A stretch of DNA of 64,000 nt from Solobacterium sp. (GTDB lineage Bacteria > Bacillota_I > Bacilli_A > Erysipelotrichales > Erysipelotrichaceae), in NCBI GenBank assembly GCA_015256455.1, contig JABZMB010000002.1:36119-100118 (forward strand), given 5' to 3'. The notes under the pieces were generated by a model that was given only the letters and a program-made list of their open reading frames with translations, did not search any database and was not told the origin of the DNA. This document shows positions 1 to 7,899 of this stretch, piece by piece. A program made the position numbers and the translations under genes. Within the stretch, counting starts at the first letter, position 1; each line of letters opens with the position of its first letter.

Positions 1-441
1 GTTGAAGTTCGTAAGACAGCTAGTGGCTTATCCGTTGCGACATTTACTGTTGCATGTGATCGTCGTATGGCTCGTGGACAGGATGGAAACAATCAACAGT
101 CTGCAGACTTCATCAGTTGTGTTGCTTGGCGACAAGCTGCCGATTTCTTAGGCTCATATGCACATAAGGGTGCATTAGTGGGTGTTGAAGGAAGAATCCA
201 AACACGTAACTATGACCGTGATGGACAAAAGGTTTATATTACAGAAGTCGTTTGTGATACTGTAAACTTACTTGAATCTAAGAGTCAATCACAGAGTAGA
301 GCACAGAACAGTGGTTATCAAGACAACAGTTATCAACAGCCGTATTCACAACCAAAGCCATCTGTAAATGATGATTTTGTGAGTGATGACTTCGGCGCAG
401 GAATCGGAATGGATATTTCCAGCGATGACCTGCCATTCTAA
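1..441 (+). CDS. ssb: Single-stranded DNA-binding protein SSB (5' end outside window)
   Basis: The reading frame is open from base 1, so the start codon lies upstream of the window; the ATG at 67 is internal. The visible part is the second half of an OB-fold (FISCVAWRQAADFL, GRIQTRNY, YITEVV) followed by a Gln/Ser-rich linker and the acidic C-terminal tip SSDDLPF, which in SSB proteins recruits replication and repair partners. The protein coats single-stranded DNA during replication. rpsR follows 17 bp downstream, as in the usual rpsF-ssb-rpsR operon; rpsF would lie just before the window. Identification is secure from the tail and the context. Confidence 0.95.
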   Translation, partial: VEVRKTASGLSVATFTVACDRRMARGQDGNNQQSADFISCVAWRQAADFLGSYAHKGALVGVEGRIQTRNYDRDGQKVYITEVVCDTVNLLESKSQSQSRAQNSGYQDNSYQQPYSQPKPSVNDDFVSDDFGAGIGMDISSDDLPF

Positions 442-458
442 ATAAAGGAGAACAGACA

Positions 459-689
459 ATGGCATTCAGAAAACAAAGAATGGGCCGCAGAAAGGTCTGC
501 TACTTTACAAAAAACAACATCACTTATATCGATTATAAGGATGTAGAGCTCTTGAAGAAATTCGTTAGCGCAAATGGAAAGATTACTCCACGTCGCGTTA
601 CAGGAACTCGTGCGAAGTACCAGAGAATGTTAGCAATCGCTATCAAGCGTGCTCGTCAAATGGCTTTATTACCATACGTAGAAGACTAA
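459..689 (+). CDS. rpsR: 30S ribosomal protein S18
   Basis: A 76-residue basic protein of normal S18 length, with the family pattern KVCYFTKNNITYIDYKDVELLKKF, ITPRRVTGTRAKYQR and IKRARQMALLPY. It binds S6 and 16S rRNA in the small-subunit platform. The start has a good ribosome binding site (AAAGGAGA) and lies 17 bp after ssb, so the two are cotranscribed. A strong hairpin terminator follows at once. In many Firmicutes yybS, gdpP, rplI and dnaB come next; here those genes are about 30 kb away at 31.2 kb, so the ancestral cluster has been split. Confidence 0.98.
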   Translation: MAFRKQRMGRRKVCYFTKNNITYIDYKDVELLKKFVSANGKITPRRVTGTRAKYQRMLAIAIKRARQMALLPYVED

Positions 690-695
690 TGACAC

Positions 696-723
696 AAACG
701 ACTATCTTAGATAGTCGTTTTTT
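696..723 (+). terminator. Intrinsic terminator of ssb-rpsR
   Basis: A ten-base-pair stem AAACGACTAT / ATAGTCGTTT with a five-base loop, running into further T residues. It begins 7 bp after the rpsR stop codon. Confidence 0.9.
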
Positions 724-731
724 ATGTTCAT

Positions 732-759
732 AGAAAAAAGAAGCGTAATACGCTTCTTT
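732..759 (-). terminator. Intrinsic terminator of lrgA-lrgB
   Basis: Stem AAAGAAGCG / CGCTTCTTT with loop TAATA. Read leftward the stem is followed by a T run, so it terminates lrgB. It sits back to back with the rpsR terminator between convergent genes. Confidence 0.85.
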
Positions 760-765
760 CATTGT

Positions 766-1458
766 TTAGATAATACCGGCGAAGGTCGTTGCTAGAGCGA
801 CGGTAATAATACCGGAAGTACAGATTGCAAGACCTGCCATGGCACCTTGCAAGTCACCGAGTTCGATTGCCTTGGATGTGCCAATTGCGTGTGCACTAGC
901 CCCGAGTGCTAAGCCCTGGGCAATTGGGTCGGTGATATGGAAAATCTTGAATACAATATCTGCGATGATTGCGCCAAAGATACCTGTCACAATGATTGCC
1001 GCAACTGTAACCGGTACGATACCACCTAATTCTTCCGCAACACCCATACCGATGGCTGTTGTGATGGACTTTGGTAGGAAGGTAACGTATTGCGCATGGT
1101 TGAAACGGAACACTAGTGAAAGAACTAGTACTGTAACAACGCTACTAATACAACCACAAGCGATGGAAATTAGAATCATCTTCCAATTCGCTTTGAGCTT
1201 ATCGATTTCTTTATAGAGTGGTACTGCCAAAGCGACTGTTGCAGGGGTTAATAACCAACTTAGATACTTTGCGGAGGAATAGTAGGAATCATAATCAATA
1301 CGGAAAATAGATACAAAACCAATCGTAAAGATAATCGCAATCAATAAAGGATTAAAGATTGGTAGTTTGAACTTTTCACGGCAGAGAATCCCGATAAAGA
1401 ATCCAATAAGGGATATCACTACGCCAATTGTGGCGCTCGTTAACATGACATTATTCAT
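766..1458 (-). CDS. lrgB: LrgB-family membrane protein (holin-antiholin partner)
   Basis: A 230-residue integral membrane protein of standard LrgB/CidB length with about six to seven hydrophobic segments. Recognisable family stretches are LLTPATVALAVPLYK, LPKSITTAIGMGVAEELGG and ALGASAHAIGTSKAIELG. LrgB acts with LrgA in the cytoplasmic membrane; the pair has been linked to control of murein hydrolase activity and, in several Bacillota, to pyruvate or other small-molecule transport. Its first codons overlap the end of lrgA by 8 bp, so the two are translated together. No LytSR-type two-component regulator lies next to it here. Confidence 0.92.
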   Translation of the reverse strand: MNNVMLTSATIGVVISLIGFFIGILCREKFKLPIFNPLLIAIIFTIGFVSIFRIDYDSYYSSAKYLSWLLTPATVALAVPLYKEIDKLKANWKMILISIACGCISSVVTVLVLSLVFRFNHAQYVTFLPKSITTAIGMGVAEELGGIVPVTVAAIIVTGIFGAIIADIVFKIFHITDPIAQGLALGASAHAIGTSKAIELGDLQGAMAGLAICTSGIITVALATTFAGII

Positions 1459-1807
1459 TGTTTGACTTTTCCTTTCTTAATAACATAGATACTTTTCCAG
1501 TAACCGCCATGACAATAATAGTTGAAACCATCATGATGAGAATGGATTGTATCAAGATCGGTTGTAAGGATGCCATGGACTCAATTAAACCTACAGCTGC
1601 AGGAATAAACATTACGGGCATAATTTCGATTAAGAAGTCAGCTGTATCATGTACTTCATCAACCTTAAAGATGCCAAGGTTAAGTGCGATGAACAAAAGC
1701 ACAAGTCCATAAATGGACGCAGGAATTGGTAGTGGTATAAATGTATGTAAGACTTCACCAATACAAGTAAAAAGAAGGATAATCAAAAACTGTCGAATAT
1801 GTTTCAT
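1451..1807 (-). CDS. lrgA: LrgA/CidA-family holin-like protein
   Basis: A 118-residue protein with four predicted membrane helices. The stretch GEVLHTFIPLPIPASIYGLVLLFIAL is the signature region of the LrgA/CidA family. It forms the first gene of a two-gene minus-strand operon with lrgB, overlapping it by 8 bp. A GGGAGA ribosome binding site precedes the ATG at 1807. LrgA proteins resemble phage holins and assemble in the membrane, where they modulate autolysis or transport with LrgB. The exact physiological role here cannot be read from sequence. Confidence 0.9.
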   Translation of the reverse strand: MKHIRQFLIILLFTCIGEVLHTFIPLPIPASIYGLVLLFIALNLGIFKVDEVHDTADFLIEIMPVMFIPAAVGLIESMASLQPILIQSILIMMVSTIIVMAVTGKVSMLLRKEKSNNE

Positions 1808-2000
1808 ATAGTTTCTCCCAAACGCTAGTTATTATCCCATTATTTTCCTTAGAATGATACGAATATTATTGATTTTTATGATGATAGTGCTTTCATCAAA
1901 GGGAAATATATACATTTTGCGATAAATGTTGGAAAAATTGGTTTTTTAACAAAATCCCTTTGTAAATGGCGTAGTAATTTCATATAATACCTATGTGCCA

Positions 2001-2070
2001 CATATCGTATATGCTTCCGAATTGGCGGAAGTGTCTCTACCCTGCTACCTTAATAGCGGGACTACGGTTG
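2001..2070 (+). ncRNA. Purine riboswitch, guanine/hypoxanthine type
   Basis: The three-way junction of the purine aptamer is visible: P1 TCGTA/TACGG (2006-2010 with 2063-2067), P2 CTTCCG/CGGAAG, junction GTCTCTACC at 2032-2040, P3 CCTGCT/AGCGGG with loop ACCTTAAT, and junction GACTA. The loops keep GG and CC for the kissing contact. The base at the specificity position (C in GACTA) predicts guanine or hypoxanthine, not adenine. It precedes a purine permease gene and a terminator, giving ligand-induced termination. Confidence 0.9.
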
Positions 2071-2092
2071 TCTCTATTCTTTTTTAGTGACT

Positions 2093-2130
2093 TCCTGTTG
2101 AGATGCTACTCGGCAGGATTTTTGTTTTTT
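2093..2130 (+). terminator. Riboswitch-controlled terminator (expression platform)
   Basis: Stem TCCTGTTGAG / CTCGGCAGGA (ten pairs with two G-U), loop ATGCTA, followed by TTTTTGTTTTTT. It lies 23 bases after the purine aptamer and 37 bases before the permease start, the expected place for premature termination when purine is bound. Confidence 0.9.
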
Positions 2131-2166
2131 AGGCGACGATGTGTGAATGAAAAAAGGGGGATATTT

Positions 2167-3534
2167 ATGTTAGAAAAGTTATTTCATTTAAAGGAAAACG
2201 GCACAACAGTTAAAACAGAATTGATTGCAGGTGTTACAACATTTATTACAATGGTTTATATCCTTGCGCTCAATCCATCCATCTTAAGTGCTTCTGGTAT
2301 GGATGCAGGTTCCATCTTAACAGCGACTGCAGTCGCATCCGCTATTGCATGTTTCTGTATGGCTGCATTCTCAAATACACCATTTGCATTATCTGCTGGT
2401 TTAGGTTTGAATGCTTACTTCGCATACACAGTATGTGGTGTTATGGGTTATCCTTGGCAGGTTGCGTTAACAGCAGTACTTGTGGAAGGTATTATCTTTA
2501 TCATCATGTCACTAACAAGTGTTCGTGAAGCAATCTTCAATGCGATTCCAGTACAGTTAAAGGTTGCTGTATCTGTAGGTATTGGTTTCTTTATCGCATT
2601 TATTGGTGTACAAAATGCACATATCATCGTTGATGGCGCAACACTTGTTAGTCTATATTCATTTACAGGTGGTATTGCGAATGGAACATTCTCATCACAG
2701 GGTGTTGGTGTAATCTTGTGTATGGTTGGTGTTGTTTCTATTGTAGTGATGCTCATCAAGGGTGTTAAGGGATACATGTTATGGGGTATCTTATTAACTT
2801 GGGTATTAGGTATCATCTGCCAATTATTAGGTATCTATGTACCAAATCCAGAATTAGGTTACTATTCATTAATTCCAACAGCGTTCTTCTCAATGCCAAA
2901 TTCTATCGCTCCTACATTCTTCCAATTTGACTTTGCGTTTGTGGCAAGTCACCTTGCAAACTTCATTGTAGTAGTATTTGCATTCTTATTCGTAGATGTC
3001 TTCGATACACTTGGAACAGTTATCGGATGCGCTTCTAAGGCAAATATGTTAGACAAGGATGGAAAGCTACCAAGAATTAAGGGTGTGCTATTAGCTGACG
3101 CTGTTGGTACAACAGTAGGTGCTATCTTAGGTACATCCACAATCACAACATTCGTTGAATCTTCTTCTGGTATCGCTGAAGGTGGTAGAACAGGTTTGAC
3201 AAGTGTTACAACAGGTATCTTATTCTTAGTAGCATTATTCTTATCTCCATTATTTTTAACAATTCCTTCCTTTGCGACAGCACCAGCATTAATTGTTGTT
3301 GGTTTCTTGATGATGCAGCAGGTTGTTAACATCGAATGGAACGATATCACAAAGGCATTCCCATGCTTTGTATGCATCACAATGATGGGCTTCTCTTATT
3401 CTATTTCTGAAGGTATTGCATTTGGATTTATCTCATATACATTCATCCATGTAATTACTGGTAAGGCTAAGGAACTATCACTCTTGATGTATATCCTTAC
3501 AGGATTATTTATCTTGAAGTTCTTTATTATCTAA
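2167..3534 (+). CDS. pbuG: NCS2-family purine permease (hypoxanthine/guanine, AzgA/PbuG type)
   Basis: A 455-residue membrane protein. The N-terminus TELIAGVTTFITMVYILALNPSIL and the later FVDVFDTLGTVIGCASKANM and ESSSGIAEGGRTGLTSV are hallmarks of the AzgA/PbuG branch of nucleobase-proton symporters. It imports hypoxanthine and guanine across the cytoplasmic membrane for salvage. The ATG at 2167 is chosen because AAAAAGGGGG stands six bases ahead; the frame is open back to 1993, but that part is the riboswitch and its terminator. Purine repression of the gene via the riboswitch fits the substrate. A terminator follows directly, so it is monocistronic. Confidence 0.93.
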   Translation: MLEKLFHLKENGTTVKTELIAGVTTFITMVYILALNPSILSASGMDAGSILTATAVASAIACFCMAAFSNTPFALSAGLGLNAYFAYTVCGVMGYPWQVALTAVLVEGIIFIIMSLTSVREAIFNAIPVQLKVAVSVGIGFFIAFIGVQNAHIIVDGATLVSLYSFTGGIANGTFSSQGVGVILCMVGVVSIVVMLIKGVKGYMLWGILLTWVLGIICQLLGIYVPNPELGYYSLIPTAFFSMPNSIAPTFFQFDFAFVASHLANFIVVVFAFLFVDVFDTLGTVIGCASKANMLDKDGKLPRIKGVLLADAVGTTVGAILGTSTITTFVESSSGIAEGGRTGLTSVTTGILFLVALFLSPLFLTIPSFATAPALIVVGFLMMQQVVNIEWNDITKAFPCFVCITMMGFSYSISEGIAFGFISYTFIHVITGKAKELSLLMYILTGLFILKFFII

Positions 3535-3544
3535 ACAAATTACG

Positions 3545-3571
3545 AGGTTCACGTCATAGTGAACCTTTTTT
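3545..3571 (+). terminator. Intrinsic terminator of purine permease
   Basis: Stem AGGTTCAC / GTGAACCT with loop GTCATA, followed by five or six T residues, 10 bp after the stop codon. Confidence 0.9.
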
Positions 3572-3600
3572 CATTTATAATACTGTAAAGAGGTATGTAT

Positions 3601-4500
3601 ATGATTTATACAGTAACAATGAATCCATCACTTGATTACATCATGCAATTAGAAACGTTTGAAGAGGGAAAGTTAAATCGTTCTATCTTTGAACAGATTG
3701 ATGTCGGTGGTAAGGGTATTAATGTGTCGATTGCTCTAAAACATTTAGGGAGAATTAGTACACCACTAGGTTATGTGGCTGGTTTTACGGGCGATGAAAT
3801 TGAGAAGCGTGTAAGTAGTCATGGATTAATCCCTGATTTTATTAAGTTAATACACGGCCAATCTCGTATTAATATAAAAATGAAACATGTTGAGGAAACA
3901 GAAATCAATGCGAGTGGTCCTACGATTGAAAAAGAAGATTTAGAAAAGCTATATGTAAAACTAGAACATCTAACAGAAGGAGATATCCTCATTCTTTCTG
4001 GTAGTATGGCATCAGGCGTTGATCATAACTTCTATGCAGATGTTATGAAATATCTTGAGGGTAGAAAGATAAGGGTTGTTGTCGATGCGGCAGGAAGTAT
4101 ACTCAAAACAGTACTACCATATCATCCATATTTAATCAAACCAAATCAACATGAATTATCAGAAATATTTGGTCAAAAGATTTTAGAGAATCAAGTAGAA
4201 GAGTATGCATGCAAATTGGTAACGATGGGTGCACAAAATGTGCTTGTTTCACTAGGAGAAAATGGAGCAATACTTGTAAACAAACAAGTTTATCGAAGCA
4301 TTGCACCACGTGGAGAAATATTAAACTCCGTAGGTGCTGGAGACTCTATGATTGCGGCATTCTTGGCTAGTAAATTAAATGGAGAAAGTGATCAAATAGC
4401 ACTAGAGAAATCTGTAGCGATGGGATCAGCGACTGCGTTTTCCTATGGTATTGCTGAGCAAGAGGCGGCAGATATCTTATATAAAGAGATGGTGAAATAG
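3601..4500 (+). CDS. pfkB: PfkB-family sugar-phosphate kinase (1-phosphofructokinase-like)
   Basis: A 299-residue ribokinase-fold kinase. Family signatures are TMNPSLDYIM at the N-terminus, the DVGGKGINVSIAL substrate motif (about 35-47), VDAAG, KPNQHELSE, and the ATP/catalytic motif NSVGAGDSMIAAF near 244, with Asp as catalytic base. The order matches 1-phosphofructokinase and tagatose-6-phosphate kinases (FruK/LacC), feeding fructose-1,6-bisphosphate into glycolysis. The start at 3601 is preferred over the ATG at 3595 because AAAGAGG ends seven bases before it and only one base before 3595. No PTS fructose permease or fruR lies beside it, so the precise substrate is uncertain. The next gene starts on the base after its stop codon. 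Confidence 0.85.
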   Translation: MIYTVTMNPSLDYIMQLETFEEGKLNRSIFEQIDVGGKGINVSIALKHLGRISTPLGYVAGFTGDEIEKRVSSHGLIPDFIKLIHGQSRINIKMKHVEETEINASGPTIEKEDLEKLYVKLEHLTEGDILILSGSMASGVDHNFYADVMKYLEGRKIRVVVDAAGSILKTVLPYHPYLIKPNQHELSEIFGQKILENQVEEYACKLVTMGAQNVLVSLGENGAILVNKQVYRSIAPRGEILNSVGAGDSMIAAFLASKLNGESDQIALEKSVAMGSATAFSYGIAEQEAADILYKEMVK

Positions 4501-5676
4501 ATGAATGAATTCCAAGAATATTATTATAGTCACCCTTATGCAAGAGAACTAGATACATTTGTTCTATCCTGTCATGCATGCAAGGAAGGATATGAAATTG
4601 TTTTGAAAGATACAATCTTTTATCCGGAAGGTGGTGGACAGCCTTGTGATAAAGGTACAATTCAAGGTATAACTGTACTTGATGTACAACGGAAGGAAGA
4701 TAAGATTGTACATATATTAAAACAACCACTTCCGTTAGGAGAGAAAGTACATTGTGTAATCAATTGGGAACATCGTTATGATTTGATGCAGAATCATACT
4801 GGGGAACATATCTTTTCGGGCCTAGTTAAGAAGTTATATGGATATTCTAATGTTGGTTTTCACATGGGTGAATATATCTGTGCAGATTTCCAAGGTGAAT
4901 TAACAGAAGAAATGATTCAAGAAGTTGAAAGACGAATAAATCAGGCAATCTGGGCAAATCTATCAGTAAATGAAATCTTTTGTACTCCAAATGAAACCGG
5001 AAAGTATGAATATCGCTCTAAGATTGAGATTGCCGGGATAACACGTATTGTGTCAATTGATGGTTATGACATGTGTGCATGTTGTGGTATGCATGTTAGT
5101 CATACTGGAGAGATTGGAGTCTGCAAAGTTATCAATTTTGAAAAGACAGGAAATAAAACAAGAGTATTCTTGTTGAGTGGAAGAAAAGCATTTGACTATC
5201 TCAATCACATTCAACAAGAAAATAGTAAGATTTCAAAGTTACTATCTGCAAATCCATTAGAAATCTCGAGTGCAGTTAGTGATCTTGGACAGCGATATTT
5301 AGATCTACAAAAATCCTATCGTCAATTATCTACCGAGATAATTTTAAAGGATGCAAAACAAATTCCTATGCATGATTCGATTCTATATACTGCTTTACTA
5401 GCAGACTATGAAGTGATGCGTGTATTTTGTAATTACTGTATCAAAAATGGTATTTCAACTGTTATGGTGATTGCAAAAAATGAAATTGGTTATGCCTATG
5501 TCATCATGAGTAAGAATATTGACTTACAATCGATTCGTGCAGAATTCAATACACGAATACATGCAAAGGGTGGTGGAAATGGTGAAATGATGCAGGGTAG
5601 TTGTACAGCAACTCCAACAGAAATTTCGGGTGCATTTACTACTCTAACAGGGGCTACAATGCATATTGTTTCCTAA
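4501..5676 (+). CDS. alaX: Alanyl-tRNA editing protein, AlaX-L type
   Basis: A 391-residue protein resembling the editing half of alanyl-tRNA synthetase. Motifs are FYPEGGGQPCDKG (about 40-52), the zinc site HTGEH (about 98-102) with the later CACCGMHVSHTGEIG cluster, and a C-terminal DHHA1-like region ending GGGNGEMMQGS. Such free-standing proteins hydrolyse mischarged Ser-tRNA(Ala) or Gly-tRNA(Ala) in the cytoplasm. The catalytic aminoacylation domain is absent, so it is not AlaRS itself. It starts immediately after the kinase stop codon with no intergenic base, indicating coupled translation, although no functional link with that kinase is evident. Confidence 0.88.
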   Translation: MNEFQEYYYSHPYARELDTFVLSCHACKEGYEIVLKDTIFYPEGGGQPCDKGTIQGITVLDVQRKEDKIVHILKQPLPLGEKVHCVINWEHRYDLMQNHTGEHIFSGLVKKLYGYSNVGFHMGEYICADFQGELTEEMIQEVERRINQAIWANLSVNEIFCTPNETGKYEYRSKIEIAGITRIVSIDGYDMCACCGMHVSHTGEIGVCKVINFEKTGNKTRVFLLSGRKAFDYLNHIQQENSKISKLLSANPLEISSAVSDLGQRYLDLQKSYRQLSTEIILKDAKQIPMHDSILYTALLADYEVMRVFCNYCIKNGISTVMVIAKNEIGYAYVIMSKNIDLQSIRAEFNTRIHAKGGGNGEMMQGSCTATPTEISGAFTTLTGATMHIVS

Positions 5677-5745
5677 CATTTCCTGGAAATAATAAATTCT
5701 TTAAAAACTATCACAAAAAGCGTAAGTAGATGTGAATATTTTCGT

Positions 5746-5773
5746 TTGACATCATAAAGTCATGTGATACGAT
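5746..5773 (+). promoter_or_regulatory. Promoter of gpmA
   Basis: TTGACA at 5746-5751, 16-bp spacer, TACGAT at 5768-5773 preceded by TG (extended -10). It lies about 30 bp before the gpmA start, with AAGGAGG between. Confidence 0.75.
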
Positions 5774-5803
5774 TGATTTGTTAAAAAGCGAAGGAGGCTT
5801 AAA

Positions 5804-6550
5804 ATGAAACTTGTTTTAATTAGACATGGTGAAAGTGAATGGAATAAGCTCAACCTTTTCACAGGTTGGACAGACGTTGAACTTTCTGAGAAGGGTGTAG
5901 AAGAAGCTAAGGCTGGCGGACGTGCTTTAAAGGAAGCAGGATTTGACTTTGATCTTTGCTATACATCATATTTGAAGCGTGCAATCCACACATTAAACTT
6001 TGTATTATCTGAAATGGACCGTGAATGGTTACCAGTTACGAAGACTTGGAAGCTTAATGAAAGACACTATGGTGCATTACAGGGCTTAAATAAGGCTGAA
6101 ACAGCTGAGAAGTATGGTGAAGAAAAGGTTAAGATCTGGAGAAGATCATTTGATGTTCAGCCACCTGCTTTAGATCCAACAGATGATAGAAATCCAGCAT
6201 TACAGGAAGCTTACCGTAATGAAAATAAGGATGAACTTCCATTAGCTGAATCCTTAAAGGATACAATTGCTCGTGCAGTTCCTTACTATGAACAGGAAAT
6301 CTTACCACAGATGAAGGCTGGCAAGCGTGTCATCATCGCCGCTCACGGTAATAGCTTACGTGCTCTTGTTAAGTATTTTGAAAACTTAACAGATGAAGAA
6401 ATCATCGGCGTAAACATCCCTACAGGTGTTCCACTCGTTTACACATTCGATGACAACGGAAAGTTCATCTCTAAGGAATACTTAGGTGACCAGGCTGCTA
6501 TTGAAGCTAAGATGGCTGCAGTTGCTAAGCAAGGAAGCGTTCAAAAGTAA
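5804..6550 (+). CDS. gpmA: 2,3-bisphosphoglycerate-dependent phosphoglycerate mutase
   Basis: A 248-residue dPGM-type mutase of normal length that interconverts 3- and 2-phosphoglycerate in glycolysis. The catalytic histidine lies in LIRHGESEWN (His8) and the second active-site histidine in AAHGNSLRALVKYFE; LNERHYGALQG is the substrate-binding segment. It has its own promoter (TTGACA with extended -10) and a terminator, so it is expressed alone, away from the pgk-tpiA-eno run at the right end of the window. The ribosome binding site AAGGAGG is strong, as expected for a highly expressed enzyme. Confidence 0.96.
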   Translation: MKLVLIRHGESEWNKLNLFTGWTDVELSEKGVEEAKAGGRALKEAGFDFDLCYTSYLKRAIHTLNFVLSEMDREWLPVTKTWKLNERHYGALQGLNKAETAEKYGEEKVKIWRRSFDVQPPALDPTDDRNPALQEAYRNENKDELPLAESLKDTIARAVPYYEQEILPQMKAGKRVIIAAHGNSLRALVKYFENLTDEEIIGVNIPTGVPLVYTFDDNGKFISKEYLGDQAAIEAKMAAVAKQGSVQK

Positions 6551-6558
6551 ATAAATCA

Positions 6559-6580
6559 AAAAGAGCCAACTGGCTCTTTT
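6559..6580. terminator. Bidirectional terminator between gpmA and the thr operon
   Basis: Near-perfect palindrome AAAAGAGCCA-AC-TGGCTCTTTT between convergent genes. It has A residues on the left arm and T residues on the right arm, so it can end transcription from both sides. Confidence 0.88.
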
Positions 6581-6581
6581 C

Positions 6582-7022
6582 TTATGCGATCGCATCAAGC
6601 TGTACTTTACGTACACAAGAATGTTTGAGTAATTGTTTTAATAGATTGTCTGGAGTATTTTCCATCTTAGAGATATCTAAGCTAATCAATACTGTTGCGT
6701 ATCCATCTACTGGAATGGCTTGTGAGATTGTTAAGACACTAGCTTGTGCTTTACTTAGTGTTTGTAATACTGCTGTTAATGCACCACTTTCATCTTTTAG
6801 AACGAGAGAGATTGTCATTGTATGCGAAGTGGCGTTATCAGAAATCTCAAATAGATAATCTTTATAACGATAGTAGGTATTTCTAGAGATACCTACTTTT
6901 TTTACGGCTTCTGTGACCGTTTCAACTTCGTGATTTTCAAGTAGAGATCTTGCTTGGATAACTTGGCTAAAGTATTCAGGCAGAATTTTTTTATGAACAA
7001 TTAGATATTCAGAGTTTCGCAT
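6582..7022 (-). CDS. HTH-ACT regulator of the UPF0735/PheB type
   Basis: A 146-residue protein with an N-terminal helix-turn-helix-like segment (TVTEAVKKVGISRNTYYRYKDYLFEI, about 36-61) and a C-terminal ACT domain (TISLVLKDESGALTAVLQTLSKAQASVLTI). This is the UPF0735/PheB architecture; as I recall, a Bacillus subtilis member has been described as the threonine-pathway repressor ThrR. ACT domains bind amino acids, so threonine sensing is a reasonable proposal. It is the last gene of thrC-thrB-regulator, 4 bp after thrB, and the shared thr/hom promoter carries a palindrome that could be its operator. DNA binding is inference. Confidence 0.82.
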   Translation of the reverse strand: MRNSEYLIVHKKILPEYFSQVIQARSLLENHEVETVTEAVKKVGISRNTYYRYKDYLFEISDNATSHTMTISLVLKDESGALTAVLQTLSKAQASVLTISQAIPVDGYATVLISLDISKMENTPDNLLKQLLKHSCVRKVQLDAIA

Positions 7023-7026
7023 GTGC

Positions 7027-7899
7027 TTACCTCTCTATCTCTGTGCCGTGAAAGGTAACGTCTAATTGCAAACATTGCCAATGATTTGGAAGTGACGCAA
7101 TCTTTAAACGTGCGGCTGTACTTAATTCCTTTTTCGCAATACATAAGCAGGTTGAACCAGAACCACTGATCAGTAAAACGCCATCAGTATCTTCCTTTAC
7201 AATCTGTTGGATTACTTCAAAGTTAGGAATTAGCTTTTGACGATACGGTTCATGCACAATATCGTGTGTTGCGGCTAAAAGTAGGGGGAGATTTCCTTCT
7301 TGTAATGCTTGTGATGTGAGGATTGCATTACTGATAGCGGTAGCTACTTTACTACGAGAGTATGCATCTGGTAATACACCACGGGCATTTTCTGTGCTAA
7401 CTTCAACATTAGGTACAAGAGCTGTATATTTCCAATCTTTGTGGATTGGTAGTGTATGTGATAAGAAGTGCTTCTCATCAATTGTCATGCCAGCACATAG
7501 TCCTCCATATAAACATGGTGCAATATTGTCTGGATGACCTTCAATACTGCAGGCTAAGCGATAAATTTCTGCTTCACTTAAAATATTGTTGTGTAAAACA
7601 CTAGCAGCGACTAAGCCACCAATGATAAAGGAGGCACTACTACCTAATCCACGACTAATTGGAATATGACAATCAAATATAACGTGAATAGGATCATATT
7701 TACCAATTGTCTCACAACCAAGGCGATATGCCTGCAGGAAGAGATTGTTATCGTTGTTGTATTCTTCATCCACATTCTCTAGGGAGTTATGGTCATATTT
7801 TTCAACTTGGAAAATGTTATATAGCTTTAATGCAATACCAAGACAATCAAAACCAGAACCAAGGTTAGCGGATGTGGCAGGAGTCTTAATTGTGATCAT
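7027..7899 (-). CDS. thrB: Homoserine kinase
   Basis: A 290-residue GHMP-family kinase that phosphorylates L-homoserine with ATP in the cytoplasm. The N-terminus has TPATSANLGSGFDCLGIALKLYN, the ATP loop is PISRGLGSSASFIIGG (about 91-106) and the C-terminal GHMP motif is VLLISGSGSTCLCIA. Length is normal. It overlaps thrC by 14 bp and is followed 4 bp later by the HTH-ACT regulator, so the three are one operon devoted to the last steps from homoserine to threonine. Confidence 0.95.
   Translation of the reverse strand: MITIKTPATSANLGSGFDCLGIALKLYNIFQVEKYDHNSLENVDEEYNNDNNLFLQAYRLGCETIGKYDPIHVIFDCHIPISRGLGSSASFIIGGLVAASVLHNNILSEAEIYRLACSIEGHPDNIAPCLYGGLCAGMTIDEKHFLSHTLPIHKDWKYTALVPNVEVSTENARGVLPDAYSRSKVATAISNAILTSQALQEGNLPLLLAATHDIVHEPYRQKLIPNFEVIQQIVKEDTDGVLLISGSGSTCLCIAKKELSTAARLKIASLPNHWQCLQLDVTFHGTEIER

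Noticed and set aside
839..1216. Plus-strand open frame opposite lrgB
   Set aside because: It is antisense to a well-supported gene, lacks a ribosome binding site and has no protein-like features. The same applies to the other antisense frames within hom, lysC, truA, the adhesins, secA and pgk.
1993..2166. N-terminal extension of the purine permease frame
   Set aside because: The frame is open by chance; the DNA is a purine riboswitch plus its terminator, and the ribosome binding site points to the ATG at 2167.
4501..5676. Truncated alanyl-tRNA synthetase
   Set aside because: The length, intact ends and ribosome-coupled start fit the free-standing AlaX-L family; there is no remnant of an aminoacylation domain upstream.
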